Positions 5,782-6,594 of a DNA stretch of 6,594 nucleotides are shown here, one piece after another. Positions within the stretch are counted from its first letter, which is position 1, and every line of letters begins with the position of its first letter. The stretch lies in contig CATPAM010000100.1 of assembly GCA_955651735.1 (NCBI GenBank), forward strand, positions 1 to 6,594. Reading direction: 5' to 3'. Under the pieces are notes generated by a model, which was given only the letters and a program-made list of their open reading frames with translations, was not told the origin of the DNA and did no database searches. This DNA comes from Candidatus Acidiferrales bacterium. GTDB lineage: Bacteria; Acidobacteriota; Terriglobia; Acidiferrales; UBA7541. Position numbers and translations under genes: made by a program.

Positions 5782-6594
5782 TCAGGCGGCGGTGCTGGCT
5801 GGCTGGGCGCGGCGGAGGCGGTCGACCACGCGGTCGCGGCCGAGAACGACCATGGTGTCGAATAGGGGCGGGGCTACAGCTTGGCCGACGATGGCGACGC
5901 GCGTGGCGTTGATAAGCAGGCCGGCTTTCACACCTTCCGTTTCGGCGAGCGCTCGCAACGCGTGATCGCAGGCGTCATGGCTCCAATCGGAAGGCGGGAT
6001 GGCGGCCAGCTTCTCCGCGAGTTTGGAGAGCAACTCCGGGACCTTGGAATCCTTCCAGAATTTGGCTTTGGCGGCGGGGTCGATCTCGAAATCATCGGAG
6101 AAAAACGCGCGGGACCAGGTGGAAAAATCAGGGAGCAGGCGAACGCGAGGGCGAAGGAGGTCCACCGTTTTCGCGAACCACGCGCGGCCGGCCCCGGTGG
6201 CCCACTCGTCTTTCCACAAATTGGCGTGCTTTAGCACTGCTTCCACTTCCGGCAGCAAATCCTCAACGGGCAGCTTCTGAAGATACTGGGTATTGAACCA
6301 TTCGAGTTTGGGGCGATCGAAGACAGCGTTGGTGCGGCTGACACCTTCGAGAGAGAACTTTGCCAGCAAGTCTGAGGTGCGCAGGAATTCCTCGTCCCCG
6401 CCGGCGGACCAGCCGAGCAGAGCGAGAAAATTGCGGAAGGCTTCGGGGAGGAAGCCCTCGGCGCGATACATGTTGACGTCGGTGGCGCCGTGGCGCTTGG
6501 AGAGGCGGGACTTGTCCGGACCAAGAATGAGAGGCACGTGGGCGAAGACGGGAGGCTGGGCGCCCAGTGCGCGGTAAAGCAAGACCTGCTTGGG
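5782..6594 (-). CDS. gltX: Glutamyl-tRNA synthetase, C-terminal part (5' end outside window)
   Basis: The frame stays open to the window edge and gives the last 270 residues of an enzyme that is usually about 470-500 long. It charges tRNA-Glu with glutamate using ATP in the cytoplasm. The fragment begins PKQVLLYRALGA, then has HVPLILGPDKSRLSKRHG. In it, SRLSKR (fragment residues 29-34) is the class I KMSKS-type loop, in the LSKRHG form common to bacterial GluRS. The stem-contact region follows with FRNFLALLGW, then FSLEGVSRTNAVFD and LEWFNTQYL (to about residue 105). The remainder is the helical anticodon-binding domain, closing with the typical pattern of GLLINATRVAIVGQ, LFDTMVVLGRDRVVDRLRRA. 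The Rossmann half with the HIGH motif lies outside. The gene converges on the zinc-finger gene with only 32 bases between the stops. A TTG at 6582 is an internal Leu, not the start. Confidence 0.96.
   Translation of the reverse strand, partial: PKQVLLYRALGAQPPVFAHVPLILGPDKSRLSKRHGATDVNMYRAEGFLPEAFRNFLALLGWSAGGDEEFLRTSDLLAKFSLEGVSRTNAVFDRPKLEWFNTQYLQKLPVEDLLPEVEAVLKHANLWKDEWATGAGRAWFAKTVDLLRPRVRLLPDFSTWSRAFFSDDFEIDPAAKAKFWKDSKVPELLSKLAEKLAAIPPSDWSHDACDHALRALAETEGVKAGLLINATRVAIVGQAVAPPLFDTMVVLGRDRVVDRLRRAQPASTAA

Noticed and set aside
3319..6594. Glutamate-centred gene cluster (gdh with gltX)
   Set aside because: The genes are on opposite strands with two unrelated genes between, so shared use of glutamate is not good evidence for a functional unit.
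1..6594. CRISPR array, transposon, prophage, toxin-antitoxin or defence system
   Set aside because: I saw no spaced direct repeats, terminal inverted repeats, integrase, transposase or paired small toxin-like frames on either strand.

Overview
The window looks like ordinary chromosome from a high-GC Gram-negative bacterium, most probably an acidobacterium (Acidobacteriota, Terriglobia-like). That placement is an inference. It rests on a PilZ-like/TonB hybrid protein, a membrane-tethered OmpR/CadC-type winged-helix regulator, the style of the glutamate dehydrogenase and class II aldolase, and a small AN1-like zinc-finger protein. No 16S or other decisive marker is present. I see no mobile element, CRISPR array, tRNA or rRNA.

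Layout. Bases 1-139 are upstream DNA with a small inverted repeat. Bases 140-2221 (+) encode a 693-residue, single-pass inner-membrane protein with a cytoplasmic PilZ-like N-terminus and a periplasmic TonB C-terminal domain. After a 187-base gap holding a TTGACA box and two hairpins, 2409-3062 (+) encodes a 217-residue winged-helix regulator with one C-terminal membrane segment. A 256-base gap with a convincing sigma-70-type promoter and a leader of about 150 bases precedes 3319-4590 (+), glutamate dehydrogenase. Then come 4689-5495 (+), a zinc-dependent class II aldolase-family protein, and 5546-5749 (+), a small zinc-finger protein that may be translationally coupled to a seven-codon leader ORF. 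Convergent to these, 5782-6594 (-) is the C-terminal part of glutamyl-tRNA synthetase, whose N-terminus lies beyond the right edge.

How they may work together. Glutamate dehydrogenase and glutamyl-tRNA synthetase both handle glutamate, but they are on opposite strands with separate control, so the link is probably chance. Glutamate dehydrogenase, the aldolase and the zinc-finger gene share strand and short spacing (98 and 50 bases) and could be co-transcribed from the promoter at 3131-3159. The regulator upstream could act on that promoter, but nothing in the sequence proves it. Four start sites were moved inward from the longest reading frame because a good Shine-Dalgarno sequence or family length favours the internal codon. 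I found no clear undescribed system. The most unusual items are the PilZ-like/TonB hybrid, the sensor-less membrane regulator, the structured gdh leader, and the zinc-finger gene with its overlapping leader ORF.
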